From: Bradyrhizobium sp. AZCC 2262
GTDB lineage: Bacteria > Pseudomonadota > Alphaproteobacteria > Rhizobiales > Xanthobacteraceae
Reading direction: 5' to 3'
Assembly: GCF_036924535.1 (NCBI RefSeq)
Contig: NZ_JAZHRT010000001.1
Span: forward strand, 3,162,001-3,226,000
Length of the DNA stretch: 64,000 nt
Shown here piece after piece: positions 15,799 to 25,601 of this stretch. Numbering within the stretch: position 1 is the stretch's first letter; each line of letters begins with the position of its first letter. A program made the position numbers and the translations under genes. Under the pieces are notes generated by a model, which worked only from the letters and a program-made list of their open reading frames with translations, was not told the origin of the DNA and did no database searches.

Positions 15799-16671
15799 CT
15801 AGTCCCTTAATCTCTCCACAAATGCGATCGCGCGCTTCAGTGCATCCTCGAGCGCAGAGCGATTGCCTGGAATGGATTGGTGGCTTCGTCCGGGGTCGTC
15901 AAAACCATGTGTCGCGCCGGGATAGAGCACGACATCGATCTTGCTGCCCGCGGCGATGGATCGCTGGGCCATGTCCTGGCACCTCGCAGGCGAAACCTCT
16001 TCGTCGTCTGAGCCGATCAACAAGGCGACCGGCGCAGTCGTCGCGAGATCGGGCGCAAGCAGGGCTTTCGGTCCGCAGCCGGGATAGAGCGCCAGTGCGG
16101 CGCGATAGCCCGAAGTTTTCGCGCCCTGCCTTTGCATTACATTCAATGCAGTGCTGCCGCCATTCGACCAGCCCTGCAGGAAGATACGATGGGGCACGAC
16201 GTCGCGCTGACTGCGCAGCCAGCTCAGCGCGCCTTCGGCATCGAGCGGCCGCACGGTCTTCTCATTGACGTCGGCGCGATCGGGCTCGTCATGGGTGAAG
16301 CGGCCGAAGCCGTGCGCTTTGCCACGTGGTCCAAAACTGTCCGGAAGCAGCGCAACGTAACCGTGTTCCACCCAATACTGGCCCCACATCATGTGCCGCT
16401 TCGACAGGCCACTCGCATTGCACGCCGACCTGCTGGCGCGCGACACCAGCGCGCAACCCTTGTTGATGTTGGCTGAGTAGGGCCCACCGCGGCCGTGCAG
16501 CATGACGATGGCGGGGTGAGGGCCCGGCGTTTGCGGCTTGAAGAGATAGGCGACGATTTCGGTCGAGCCATCGGCGCTCGGGAAGAACACCGTGTCGGGC
16601 GCCGCGAAGGCCGGCGCCGGCAGCGCTGCAAGCATCGGCAGGACGACAAGCTGAATCGTTCGGATAGCCAT
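15799..16671 (-). CDS. Secreted dienelactone-hydrolase-family protein
   Basis: 290 residues, signal peptide 1-23 (ending APAFA). Alpha/beta hydrolase: oxyanion region MLHGRGGPYS (about 57-66), nucleophile elbow GWSNGG with Ser169 (serine in place of the cysteine of classical dienelactone hydrolase), acid DDEE near 222-225 and His255 in GATHGFDDP. The family cleaves ester or lactone bonds; the substrate is open. Periplasmic by its signal. Divergent from the MBL hydrolase gene. Confidence 0.88.
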   Translation of the reverse strand: MAIRTIQLVVLPMLAALPAPAFAAPDTVFFPSADGSTEIVAYLFKPQTPGPHPAIVMLHGRGGPYSANINKGCALVSRASRSACNASGLSKRHMMWGQYWVEHGYVALLPDSFGPRGKAHGFGRFTHDEPDRADVNEKTVRPLDAEGALSWLRSQRDVVPHRIFLQGWSNGGSTALNVMQRQGAKTSGYRAALALYPGCGPKALLAPDLATTAPVALLIGSDDEEVSPARCQDMAQRSIAAGSKIDVVLYPGATHGFDDPGRSHQSIPGNRSALEDALKRAIAFVERLRD

Positions 16672-16793
16672 CTACGCAGCATTAGCAACGTTTCGGACGG
16701 CCAATGCAAGGACGCATGGCAAGGCGCGCCGCGCTCGGCTTGTGGGGATCGGAACTCGCAGCTACGTTGCTCCAAAAAGGGAGCGAACGGGCC

Positions 16794-17669
16794 ATGAAGC
16801 AGCTCAGGATCGGCGATATCACCATCGACGCTGTCATCGAGCGCGAGGGGCCGTGGCGTCGGCCGCAGGATTTCTTCCCGGCCTACGATGAGGCGGTGTT
16901 CAGGCATCATCTCGCCGGCATGGAGCCGGAAGTGTTCGACACGGCGCTGGGGCTGATCGTGATCACCTATCAGACCTTTGTCGTCCGCACGCCGCGCTAC
17001 ACCATCCTGGTCGACACCTGCACCGGCGAGGACAAGGGCCATCCGCCGCCATTCGATTTTCCCGGCAAGGAGCGCTGGCGCAACGAGCTGTTCGCGCTCG
17101 GCATCTCCTACGAGCAGGTCGACTACGTGTTCTGCACCCATCTGCACATCGACCATACCGGCTGGAATACCACGCTGCGCGACGGGCGCTGGGTGCCGAC
17201 ATTCCCCAATGCGAAGTACATATTCCATAAGCGGGAATATGCCGCGTGGGAGGCGGAGAATGCCAAGGGCGCCAACCCGCCCGGCACGGTTTTTCGCGAC
17301 AATTGCCTGCCCATCATGGAAGCCGGGCAGGCCGTCCTGGTTGACGACGATTACGCGCTCGAAGATACCATTACGCTGACGCCGACGCCGGGGCATTCGC
17401 CCTGTCACTGCTGCGTCAACATCTTCTCAAAGGGCAAGCGCGCGGTGGTGACCGGCGATCTCATGCATCACGTCATCCAGTGCCGCGAGCCGGAATGGTC
17501 GGCGAAGCCCGACTGGGATCCGAAGCAGTCGGCGGTCTCGCGGCGGAAGTTCTTTGCGTCTGTCGCCGGCACCGACACGCTGATCCTGCCGATCCATTTC
17601 CCGACGCCCACCGCAGGCCTGATTACCGCAGACGGCGACCGCTTCGATTATCGTTTCAAGAGGGATTGA
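16794..17669 (+). CDS. MBL-fold metallo-hydrolase
   Basis: 291 residues from ATG 16794, preceded by GGGAGCGAACGGGCC; the upstream methionine at 16704 has no ribosome site. The metal-binding motif THLHIDHTGW (His116, His118, Asp120, His121), then GHSPCHC and TGDLMHH supply the remaining ligands. The layout matches the lactonase/AttM-like branch, but also many uncharacterised hydrolases. It leads an apparent operon with a nitroreductase (6-base gap) and an acyl-CoA dehydrogenase, suggesting degradation of an organic acid or aromatic compound; this is inference from context. Confidence 0.9.
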   Translation: MKQLRIGDITIDAVIEREGPWRRPQDFFPAYDEAVFRHHLAGMEPEVFDTALGLIVITYQTFVVRTPRYTILVDTCTGEDKGHPPPFDFPGKERWRNELFALGISYEQVDYVFCTHLHIDHTGWNTTLRDGRWVPTFPNAKYIFHKREYAAWEAENAKGANPPGTVFRDNCLPIMEAGQAVLVDDDYALEDTITLTPTPGHSPCHCCVNIFSKGKRAVVTGDLMHHVIQCREPEWSAKPDWDPKQSAVSRRKFFASVAGTDTLILPIHFPTPTAGLITADGDRFDYRFKRD

Positions 17670-17675
17670 CTGACC

Positions 17676-18386
17676 ATGGGAATGCAACGGACGGACGGAA
17701 TGCAACGGATGGATTTCGAGACGCTGGTTCAAACCCGCAAGAGCGTGCGCGGGTTCACCAAGGAGCCGGTTTCCCGCGCCGTCATCGAGGACATCATCGC
17801 GGTCGCCAAGCGCGCGCCGTCGTCGATGAACACCCAGCCCTGGCACATCCATGCCCTGACCGGCGAGCCGCTGGAGCAAGTGCGCCGCCGCAACATGGAG
17901 GAGATGATCGCGGGCGCCAGGCCCAAGCGCGACATCATCAGCCATGGCGAATACCAGGGCGTGCACCGCGGCCGGCAGGTCGATATCGCGAAAAAACTGT
18001 TCGCCGTGATGGGAATTGCCCGCGACGACAAGCCGATGTGGCAGGACTGGGTACTGCGCGGCTTCCGGCAGTTCGACGCACCAGTCTCGCTGGTCCTGAC
18101 CTATGACAAGGTTCTCGATCCCGGCGCGGTCTGCCATTTCGATCTCGGCGCGCTCTGCTACGGCATCGTGCTCGCCGCCTGGGACCGCGGGCTTGGCAGC
18201 GTCATCAACGGGCAGGGCATCATGCGCTCGGACATCGTACGCGAAGTCGCGGATATCCCCGAGGACGAGGTCATCATGACCTGCGTCGCGATGGGCTATC
18301 CCGACGACAGCTTTCCGGCCAACGCGGTACGCTCCGATCGCGAGCCCAATGACGATTTCGTACGTTATGTCGGGTTTGCGGACTGA
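17676..18386 (+). CDS. Nitroreductase family protein
   Basis: Up to 236 residues. Four in-frame ATGs (17676, 17682, 17700, 17709) lie close together because of a short repeat (GAATGCAACGGA occurs twice); the conserved part begins at MDFETLVQTRKSVRGFTKEPV, so 17709 is also credible. FMN-binding elements: RKSVRGF, APSSMNTQPWHIH and the C-terminal MGYPDDSFPANAV. Such enzymes reduce nitro groups, quinones or enones with NAD(P)H. Sits between the MBL hydrolase and acyl-CoA dehydrogenase genes on the same strand. Confidence 0.92.
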   Translation: MGMQRTDGMQRMDFETLVQTRKSVRGFTKEPVSRAVIEDIIAVAKRAPSSMNTQPWHIHALTGEPLEQVRRRNMEEMIAGARPKRDIISHGEYQGVHRGRQVDIAKKLFAVMGIARDDKPMWQDWVLRGFRQFDAPVSLVLTYDKVLDPGAVCHFDLGALCYGIVLAAWDRGLGSVINGQGIMRSDIVREVADIPEDEVIMTCVAMGYPDDSFPANAVRSDREPNDDFVRYVGFAD

Positions 18387-18398
18387 GAGGTTTTTTCG

Positions 18399-19559
18399 AT
18401 GAGCAGCGATGAAGAGACTGCCATGATCCGCGAGACGGTCGCGAAATTCGTCGACCGCGAGCTGATTCCACTCGAGCCGCATTACCTGAAGTCCAAGCTG
18501 CCGGGCTCCGATCATCCGGAACTGACCGTCGAGCAGAAGCAGCGGCTGCGGACGGTCTCCAAGGATCTGGGATTGTGGGGCCTCGATGCCCCCGAAGACC
18601 TTGGCGGCCATGATCTGCCGACCCGCACCATGGCCGCGGTCCACGAGGAACTTGGCCGCACCTGTGTGCCCTTCGTTCTGCCGCCGGACTCGCCGAACCT
18701 GCGCATGCTGCAGGCGGTCGGCACCGAGGCGCAGAAGACGAAATATCTTCAGCCCTATATCGAGGGCCGGATGAGTTCCGCGATCGCGATCTCCGAGCCC
18801 GGCGCCGGCGGCGATCCCGCCGCCATGAAGACCCGTGCGGTGCTGGAGGGCGACCGGTGGGTGCTGAACGGCCGCAAGATCTGGATCAGCAATGCCCGGG
18901 CTGCCGATTTCATCATCGTCATGGCCCGCGTCGGTAACGATGCGCGGCAGGGCGGCATCACCTCTTTCATCGTCGAGAAGGGCACGCCCGGCTTCATTAT
19001 CGAGCGCGAGATTCCGATGCTGGCCGGCGGCGCGACCTACGAGATCGTGTTCGAGGATTGCCGCATCCCCAAGGACTCGGTGCTGGGCGAGGTCGGCAAG
19101 GGCTATGCGCCGATGCAGCTGCGGCTGCGCACGCGGCGGCTCGAGATGGGATCGACCTGCATCGGCATCGCCAGGCGCGCGCTCGACATGCTGTGCGAAC
19201 ACGCCAGGCAGCGCGAGACGTTCGGCGTCAAGCTCGCCGATCGCCAGGCGATCCAGTGGTGGATCGCCGATATCTCGACGCGCATGCATGCCTGCCGGCT
19301 GATGGTACGCGATGCCGCCGACAAGACCGATCGTGGCGAGGACGTGCGCCACGAAGCCTCGATGATCAAGGTGTTCGCGACCGAGATGGCCTATGAGGCC
19401 TGCGACCATGCCATGCAGACGCTCGGAGCGCTCGGCATGACGCTGGAGCTGCCGCTCAACGCGCTCTGGCAGAAGGCGCGCCTGATGCGGATGTACGAGG
19501 GACCGAGCGAGGTCCACCGCCAGTCGATCGCGCGCCGCGTGCTGGGGCTACGGGGATAG
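18399..19559 (+). CDS. Acyl-CoA dehydrogenase family protein
   Basis: 386 residues, normal length for the family. N-terminal helical domain, middle beta domain with AISEPGAGGDPAAMKTRA (about 127-144) and WVLNGRKIWISNA, C-terminal helical domain with RRLEMGSTCIGIARRALDML and FGVKLADRQAIQWWIAD. FAD-dependent alpha,beta-dehydrogenation of an acyl-CoA. The end, MYEGPSEVHRQSIARRVLGL, has the Glu of the EGxxEVH motif that acts as base in many members. Last gene of the three-gene unit starting at 16794. Confidence 0.93.
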   Translation: MSSDEETAMIRETVAKFVDRELIPLEPHYLKSKLPGSDHPELTVEQKQRLRTVSKDLGLWGLDAPEDLGGHDLPTRTMAAVHEELGRTCVPFVLPPDSPNLRMLQAVGTEAQKTKYLQPYIEGRMSSAIAISEPGAGGDPAAMKTRAVLEGDRWVLNGRKIWISNARAADFIIVMARVGNDARQGGITSFIVEKGTPGFIIEREIPMLAGGATYEIVFEDCRIPKDSVLGEVGKGYAPMQLRLRTRRLEMGSTCIGIARRALDMLCEHARQRETFGVKLADRQAIQWWIADISTRMHACRLMVRDAADKTDRGEDVRHEASMIKVFATEMAYEACDHAMQTLGALGMTLELPLNALWQKARLMRMYEGPSEVHRQSIARRVLGLRG

Positions 19560-19568
19560 CGCGCGAGC

Positions 19569-21653
19569 TTACGCTGCGCGCACCTCCGAGAGGAAGCGGT
19601 TGACCTGTCCGGCGAGATCCTTGGACTGCGAGGACAGTTGCTCGGCAGCGCCAAGCACCTGATTGGCGGCGGCGCCGGTGTCATCGGCGGCCTTTTGGAC
19701 GCCGGTGATGTTGGAATTGACCTCCTGGGTGCCGCGCGCGGCTTCCTGGACGCTGCGAGAGATTTCCTTGGTCGCGGAGCCCTGTTCCTCGATCGCCGCC
19801 GCAATTGCGGTGCCGATCTGGTCGATCTCGCCGATCACGTTGGCGACGTTCTGGATCGCCGTCACGGTCTGGTCGCTCGCTGCCTGGATCGCTGCGATCT
19901 GTTCGGAGATTTCGGTTGTGGCTTTCGCGGTCTGGCCGGCCAGCGATTTGACTTCGGAGGCGACGACGGCAAAGCCGCGGCCGGCATCGCCGGCGCGCGC
20001 GGCCTCGATGGTCGCGTTCAGCGCCAGCAGGTTGGTCTGCGCGGCAATGCTCTGGATCAGGGTGACGACGTCGCCGATTTTCTGCGCGCCGTCGGCGAGC
20101 GAGCGGGCGGTGTCGCCGGTGCGCCGCGCATTGTCGACCGCGCGGGCGGCGATTTCGGTCGATTGCGCGACCTGGCGACCGATTTCCGAGATCGAGGAAG
20201 CCAGTTCCTCGGTGGCGCTCGCCACCGTCTGTACGTTGGCGGAGGTCTGTTCGGAAGCGGCGGCGACGATGGCTGCCTGACGATTGGTGAGGGTGGCGGT
20301 CGACGACATCGACTGTGCGGTGTCTTCCATGATGGATGACGCCGACGACAGCCCGCCGACCAGTTCGGTGACCTTGGCTTCGAACACGCGGGTGAGTTCG
20401 TCGAGCACCTGGGCGCGGCGCATCTTGCCGTCGCTCTCGGCGGCCTTCTCGGCGGCGAGCCGTTCCGCTTCGATCATGCTGTCCTTGAAGACACCAACAG
20501 CAGCAGCCATCGCGCCGATCTCGTCGCCGCGCCCGGCGCCGGCGATTTCGCCGGATACGTCACCGCCGGCCAGCCGCGTCATCGTGGCGGTGAGGTCGAC
20601 GATCGGCCTGCAGACGCTACGGCGCACCATTACGATCAGACCGGCGCTGGCGGTGGCAACCGCAATGAGGACCGCGAGCGCGATCAGGAAGCTGAAGCGC
20701 GCGGAGGAATAGTTGGCGCCGAGAATTTGCTCGGCATTGTCGTAGAACGCGTTGCGCAGATCGACCACGGTGCCGAGGCCTTTCTGGGATTCTGCGTAGA
20801 AGAAGTCGACATCGTGCTCGTATTTGCCTGAAGCGGCGCCGTCCTTGACGAGCTTCAGCTCGTTACCGAAACGGCCGACATAGGCTTCGTTCATCTTCTC
20901 CAGTGCCGACGCCACATTGGCCGGCGTCGCCGGGTTGCCGCGCAGTTCCTGCAGCGACATCAGGATCTGGTCGGCACGGCCCTGAGAGCGGGAGTATTCC
21001 ATCTTTTCGGCCTCGGTGGCGGCGCGCTTGGCGCCGACGAGGTTCTTGTGGATGCTGGCGTTGTAACCGCCGACGTCGCGCAGGTTCCAGGCGATGTTGG
21101 CATAGACCGCCTGCCGGTAGGCATCGCCGTCGAGCTGCGCCATGCGGCGCACCTGCTCGTCGAGCAGCTTGGTGGCCGCGGCGTTGAACACGGCATTGTC
21201 GGCGACGATCTTCCTGGCGGCATCCTTGCGCGCTTCGGCCGGGCCATCGATCGCCTTGTCCATGGCGTCGCGCAGGGCGTTGAATTTCACGTTCAGCTCG
21301 TCGATGCCGGTGCCGACCGCCGCGGCGTCGTCGAGCCCGCTGGACAGGTTCTTGCGGATCGCATTCATCTTGTCGCGCGCGGCGTCAGTCGGCTTGCGCA
21401 TTTTATTATTGAGTTCGGCCCGAATATTGGCATCGACCGCGGGCGGCCCATAGAGGATGTTGGTGGCAAAGCCGCGCTCGGGATTCATGTAGCGCGGGAT
21501 ATCGCCGATCGCGCGCACCACCTCCAGCCGGCTCTGCGCGATCGAGACCTTGTCCATGGTCTGGTACTTCGAAGTCGCCACATAGACGGCGAGGCCGCCA
21601 CCCACGGCGGAAAGCGAGACGATGGCAGCGGTGAGGAGGGTGCCGATTTTCAT
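19569..21653 (-). CDS. Methyl-accepting chemotaxis protein
   Basis: 694 residues. First membrane segment about 5-26, a long helical periplasmic sensor (about 27-310), second segment about 315-340 ([20 protein letters not shown]), HAMP (about 340-395, [20 protein letters not shown]), then the signalling domain with its hairpin tip [17 protein letters not shown] and [19 protein letters not shown]. It passes ligand signals to CheA. No C-terminal receptor-docking pentapeptide. The sensor belongs to no type I can name; ligand unknown. Ends 9 bases from the convergent acyl-CoA dehydrogenase. Confidence 0.95.
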   Translation of the reverse strand: MKIGTLLTAAIVSLSAVGGGLAVYVATSKYQTMDKVSIAQSRLEVVRAIGDIPRYMNPERGFATNILYGPPAVDANIRAELNNKMRKPTDAARDKMNAIRKNLSSGLDDAAAVGTGIDELNVKFNALRDAMDKAIDGPAEARKDAARKIVADNAVFNAAATKLLDEQVRRMAQLDGDAYRQAVYANIAWNLRDVGGYNASIHKNLVGAKRAATEAEKMEYSRSQGRADQILMSLQELRGNPATPANVASALEKMNEAYVGRFGNELKLVKDGAASGKYEHDVDFFYAESQKGLGTVVDLRNAFYDNAEQILGANYSSARFSFLIALAVLIAVATASAGLIVMVRRSVCRPIVDLTATMTRLAGGDVSGEIAGAGRGDEIGAMAAAVGVFKDSMIEAERLAAEKAAESDGKMRRAQVLDELTRVFEAKVTELVGGLSSASSIMEDTAQSMSSTATLTNRQAAIVAAASEQTSANVQTVASATEELASSISEIGRQVAQSTEIAARAVDNARRTGDTARSLADGAQKIGDVVTLIQSIAAQTNLLALNATIEAARAGDAGRGFAVVASEVKSLAGQTAKATTEISEQIAAIQAASDQTVTAIQNVANVIGEIDQIGTAIAAAIEEQGSATKEISRSVQEAARGTQEVNSNITGVQKAADDTGAAANQVLGAAEQLSSQSKDLAGQVNRFLSEVRAA

Positions 21654-22622
21654 GGGATTTCAGACCATTTGGACTGGTGGGAGAGTGCGGGCCACCAGTA
21701 TAGGTGGTGCGGATTAATCCCCGGTTACGGTTGGCATTTCACGCTGGCTTGTTCCATTTCGGGACGGCGGCGCGCGGATCATGCCGACGTGTTTCGACGA
21801 TTGGCCGGGCGCTTCGCTCCTCGCAATGACGGCGAAAACTGCATGGGCTCGTCATGCCCGCGAAGGCGGGCATCCAGTACGCCGCGGCCTATCGGTTCAG
21901 TCACTGGCGCCTCTGGAATACTGGGTCACCCGCCCCAGTGCGCAATTGCGCACAAGGCGGGTGACGACGATCGAATATGGCGCGGCATTCTCGCGACGCA
22001 TTGCGTCCGAGGTTTTGCATCTTCTTTTGCCCTCTTTAAAAAACTGAGGGCGCAGGGAAGACCGGGTGCTTGCTGCACCCGCGGTCTCGCGTGCGATTTG
22101 CGCAAACAAAATTGCACACGAGCATACAGGGCAGCGGGAGCATTCCGGCCTTCCCTGCGCAATGGCTTTACGGCTTACTTCGTGCTCTCCCCGGTGAACG
22201 GCTCTTTTGCCACCGTCGCTTCACAAGATAACCCGTGAAACTTAGCGCCAGCACCGCGGCGCCCGAACCACACGACTTCGCCGTACGCTCGAGCCGCACA
22301 CGTCAGTCGCAGCTCTCGCGTCCATCGCATCTCACCGCGCGTTCGTGACGATGGCCAACGCCCCTCATCCGCCGTGAGACGGGCGGAGATATGCGACTGA
22401 TTTGCCCGACGTGTTAAGCGGAATATTTTTGCGTGAAGGGCTGGACAGGTTTTGACTGATTTGCCCGTCGTGCCAATTGGTCGCAGTTGCGCCTCGAGAT
22501 TGCGCTTGCGCGTAAAGCAAATCAGTTCGCGGTCCGCAGGACGGGCAAAGCGACAGCGCAATCGAAGTAGATGGTGGGCACGGCGCGAGGGCGCCTTTGC
22601 CCACCTTACGCCGCTGTTCCAC
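21654..22622. other. Repeat-rich non-coding block
   Basis: About 970 bases without a supported gene. It contains half of a family C repeat (around 21808-21833, ending CTCCTCGCAATGACGG), a GC-poor stretch near 22020-22050, a repeated phrase GACTGATTTGCCCG (22395 and 22454), and a family B palindrome at 22573-22605. Frames crossing it are short, change often and carry no ribosome sites. The look is that of stacked intergenic repeats and decayed sequence. Confidence 0.6.
22573..22605. repeat. Palindromic repeat, family B
   Basis: GGTGGGCACGGCGC pairs with GCGCCTTTGCCCACC around a short loop. Relatives lie at 48094-48126 and 48153-48179. Confidence 0.7.
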
Positions 22623-22874
22623 TCACTGTGTTTCCTCGGTGGCGGGCTTCGATGCGGATTTCGATTGCTGTGCCTTGGCGTCCATCTCCTGACAGGGCAG
22701 TTGCGTCCACGAACCGTCGGCCGCCTGCTGGTAGGCATGGCAGGAGGAGGCCGCGGGCGCCTCGGTTGCTTTCGCCGTATGCGAATGCGCGCTGGAATTT
22801 CTGGCGAGCGTCGGCGCTGCCAGCGTGAGAAGGGCCGCCGCCGAGCCGAAGAGGATCGCTTGCCCTAACCGCAT
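22623..22874 (-). CDS. Small secreted protein, function unknown
   Basis: 83 residues. Signal peptide 1-24 (MRLGQAILFGSAAALLTLAA then PTLA-RN). The mature part is short and polar with two cysteines (SSCHAYQQAADG, TQLPCQEM) that could pair, then a Lys/Ser/Ala/Glu tail. ATG 22874 follows AAAGGAGCATTTCCC, a good ribosome site. No known family recognised. Stands alone. Confidence 0.75.
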   Translation of the reverse strand: MRLGQAILFGSAAALLTLAAPTLARNSSAHSHTAKATEAPAASSCHAYQQAADGSWTQLPCQEMDAKAQQSKSASKPATEETQ

Positions 22875-23100
22875 GGGAAATGCTCCTTTCTCGAAAAGCG
22901 AATGCCCTCCTTCTAAAGAGGATTGTGGAGATTTTTGGAAATGCCAGCGCGTGTTGGCAGCGCTTGCTTAACGCTTTGCAAACGCGCGAGGCGGCGCCCG
23001 GCTGATGCCGCCTCAGCGCAAGACGAATTCTGTTCGCGCGCCAAGGAACCGGTTCCATCGGCTGTGCGTTGCCTTGGCATCATGCCGAGGGCACGGCGTC

Positions 23101-23340
23101 ATGCGTCCGAAAACATCGCTCTTCAATGCGCTGCTGACCCATTTCCTGATGGGCGTGGCGCTCGGGCTGTCGCTGGTGCTGTTGCTCGGCCTGTTCGATG
23201 CCTTTCATGTCAGGGACCTCGTTGCAAAAAGCGACGCACCTGTTCAGACCACACTGATACTGGTCACGACCTACGGGCTGATGTTCGGCATCGGCGCGAC
23301 GCTGACCGGCCTGGTGCTGACGCTGGAAGACGAGAGCTGA
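23101..23340 (+). CDS. Small membrane protein with two TM segments
   Basis: 79 residues from ATG 23101. Two hydrophobic segments, about 10-33 and 49-74. Upstream extension to 23005 is possible but adds a basic, non-conserved-looking stretch. Not recognised. Converges with the membrane protein gene at 23361 (20 bases between stops). Confidence 0.7.
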   Translation: MRPKTSLFNALLTHFLMGVALGLSLVLLLGLFDAFHVRDLVAKSDAPVQTTLILVTTYGLMFGIGATLTGLVLTLEDES

Positions 23341-23360
23341 AGGCAACGCGGTCTGCCTGA

Positions 23361-23795
23361 TCAACGGCGCAGGCGGCCGATCGTGCCGGCGACGATCTGC
23401 ATGGTGACGCCGACCACCCATCCGGCCATGATCATCGATATCCATACCAGATGCGGATCGTGGCGCAGTACGATCACGCCGACGCAAGCGAACGCCGAGA
23501 ACGCCGCAAGGAAGGTGCCGATCGCGCTGAGCAGTTCCGGCGTGTCGATCTTGCCGACCCAGGCGCCATCGGCGGGCCGGTCGTTCGTTTTGCTGAAGGG
23601 CAATGGCGGCGTATCGATGCCGAGATAAAAGCCGACGGCGCCGCCGATCATCATCAGGAGCAGGAAGGCCTGGTTGGTAAGTGCGGAATGGCTCGTTCCC
23701 ACCAGCGCCGCCACAAACAACCCGCTCGCAGCCCCTGCCATGGCAAGCCCAAGGCGTTCCAGAACGTGGGCGACTTTTCGAACGCGGGTTTGCAT
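23361..23795 (-). CDS. Membrane protein of unknown function
   Basis: 144 residues with about four membrane segments: 14-33, 40-60, 88-107 and 115-138. The loop between segments two and three (TPPLPFSKTNDRPADGAWVG) is polar and holds the only charged cluster. No family recognised. Confidence 0.75.
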   Translation of the reverse strand: MQTRVRKVAHVLERLGLAMAGAASGLFVAALVGTSHSALTNQAFLLLMMIGGAVGFYLGIDTPPLPFSKTNDRPADGAWVGKIDTPELLSAIGTFLAAFSAFACVGVIVLRHDPHLVWISMIMAGWVVGVTMQIVAGTIGRLRR

Positions 23796-24233
23796 GGTGG
23801 TGAGCCCGCCGGTTACAAGCCAAGGTTAGGACGATTTTGGGCGAGGTGGAAGCAACCTGACGGTGCAGCGTTGTGCCGAATTGATCCAGCGCAAGGCGCG
23901 GCACGCGCCGGTACTTTCGCGCTATGGCGTCCCCGCAAGATGGATCCGTCCGTTTTGCAGCGCTTGCGGAGAAGAGCGCTGATGTCGCGGTGAAAAGATT
24001 GGACACCCATTTCATTGACCAATTCGGCGAACCACCGGATATTTGATGCAATTTTTCGTGTTCAGGGTCACCGCATGAGATTGAATCCAAAGCCAGCCGT
24101 GGGCGATATGCGCAAACGCATCACCCGCCGCTGCGTCTCGGCGGCGACCGGCGCCTGTTGCTGATCCTCCCGTAGCAAACCCAGAGATCACGCACTCGAC
24201 AGGAGCGCCGACATTGTCGGCGAATGAACACCC
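23796..24233. other. Intergenic stretch without recognised features
   Basis: 438 bases between divergent genes. No open frame with a ribosome site, no hairpin with a T run and no clear repeat was seen. Confidence 0.5.
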
Positions 24234-24425
24234 ATGTCCAAAGCCTACATCATCGAAGTTCACAACCGCACCGCCGGTATCGTCGCAGGCAACGAGCGCG
24301 GCTTCACCTTCTTCTCCTCCGATCGCGCTTTCGATCATCTCGATGGCCGCGATTTCCGCACGGCCCGCGAGGCGGAGCGCGCGGCGAGGGCGGTATTGGG
24401 CGGCAGGCAAACCAGCACGCATTAG
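24234..24425 (+). CDS. Small conserved-looking protein
   Basis: 63 residues: YIIEVHNRTAGIVAGNERGF then FFSSDRAFDHLDGRDFRTAR and AERAARAVL. The first half reads as a small beta-hairpin, the second as a helix. Base and codon use match neighbouring genes and the length fits a family of short bradyrhizobial proteins with no assigned function. No other gene of known function is linked to it. Confidence 0.65.
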   Translation: MSKAYIIEVHNRTAGIVAGNERGFTFFSSDRAFDHLDGRDFRTAREAERAARAVLGGRQTSTH

Positions 24426-24437
24426 CCGTCGCGTCGT

Positions 24438-24554
24438 GCCGTAAAGAGCCAGCAGGCGATTGCCGATCGCTTTGCGAAGCTCGGCCTGATTCCGAAGTCG
24501 GTCAACGTGCCTGATATCATCTGGAAATGGTCGCCGGGTCCTGATGCCCAGCGC
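24438..24554 (+). pseudogene. Possible 3' remnant of an SsuA-type sulfonate-binding protein gene
   Basis: One frame reads AVKSQQAIADRFAKLGLIPK then SVNVPDIIWKWSPG, which resembles the C-terminal end of aliphatic-sulfonate ABC transporter binding proteins (..IADxFxxLGLIPKPINVxDxVW). Nothing of the remaining 280 or so residues is present upstream, where the 63-residue gene ends at 24425. If right, this is the tail of a deleted gene. Confidence 0.45.
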
Positions 24555-24705
24555 ATCGATTCCGGAAATCGGGGGCACGTATGGGGCGGACATGGCGGGT
24601 CCGCCCCATTTCTGTATGAAGCGTTGCGGCTGAAGACGGGTTGCGCCAAACCGAAATTGATGGCGGACTGCGGGCCGCTTGTAACGCCTTCGGGAGCCGA
24701 ACGTC

Positions 24706-25494
24706 ATGAGTATCTTCGACACGCCCTTCGATCCCGCGCGTGAGACGGCGCTCGTCACCGGCGCGGGCAACGGGATCGGCCGCGCGATTGCGCAGGCGCT
24801 GGTGGGTGAGGGCGTGCGCACGGTGTTTGCAGATGTGAATCCGGAAACGGTAACTGCGGCGATCAAGACCTCGCCGCGGCCGGAGCTCGCCGTGCCATGG
24901 ATCGGCGATCTTGCCGATACCGCCGCGCGCGATGCGCTGCTGGCGGAAGCTGCCGCCGCCGTGGGACGTATGACGCATTTCGTGCACAGCGCCTCGCCGC
25001 CGCGGCGCGAAGCCGATCACGCGTTCGGCGTCACCACGGAGACCTGGGCGCGGATGCATGCGGTGAACCTTGAAGCCGGATTCCACCTCTCCCGCGAACT
25101 GGCGCGTAAGCTGATCGCCGACAAACAGCCCGGCTCGTTCCTGCTGCTGACCTCGCTGCATGCCGGCACCCCGCGCAACCTGCCGCATTACTCGACGTCG
25201 AAGGCGGGGCTTTCGATGCTGGTGAAGGAACTGGCCAAGACGTTCGGCCGCTTCGGCATCCGCGTCAACGCGCTGGTGCCCGGCGCGATCGCGGCCGGCG
25301 GCTTCATCGCCGATCCCGCGCTCGCGAAACACATTCCGCTCGGCCGGCTCGGCCAGGCCGCCGACCTCGCGCCGCTAGCGCTGGCGGTGCTGTCGAACCG
25401 GATATCGGCCTACGTCACGGGCGCCGCGATCGTGATCGACGGCGGGCTGTCGCTGACGAACTGGTTCGAGCCGCCGGGGTTGGGGGATTTGTAG
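24706..25494 (+). CDS. Short-chain dehydrogenase/reductase
   Basis: 262 residues. Cofactor motif TGAGNGIG (18-25), catalytic Ser150, Tyr162 and Lys166 in YSTSK, and the SDR end-region motif YVTGAAIVIDGGLSL. The usual NNAG motif is replaced by VHSASPP near 93-99. Asp43 after strand two (FADVN) favours NAD over NADP. Substrate unknown. Stands alone after a possible ssuA remnant. Confidence 0.93.
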   Translation: MSIFDTPFDPARETALVTGAGNGIGRAIAQALVGEGVRTVFADVNPETVTAAIKTSPRPELAVPWIGDLADTAARDALLAEAAAAVGRMTHFVHSASPPRREADHAFGVTTETWARMHAVNLEAGFHLSRELARKLIADKQPGSFLLLTSLHAGTPRNLPHYSTSKAGLSMLVKELAKTFGRFGIRVNALVPGAIAAGGFIADPALAKHIPLGRLGQAADLAPLALAVLSNRISAYVTGAAIVIDGGLSLTNWFEPPGLGDL

Positions 25495-25601
25495 GATGGA
25501 CGGAGCCAACGGGTCCGGCACCGCGGGTCCGGCCACGCATGGTGGAAAGTACGATTGGCCAACTCAACGGTGAGGTGCGCTTTGACCGGCGCGACCAAGG
25601 G

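Noticed and set aside
17427..19517. 696-codon minus-strand frame opposite the MBL, nitroreductase and acyl-CoA dehydrogenase genes
   Set aside because: Covers three clear genes of known families; composition is typical of an antisense shadow.
21654..22622. Possible CRISPR array in the repeat block
   Set aside because: Repeated phrases are few, unequal in spacing and not regularly interspersed.
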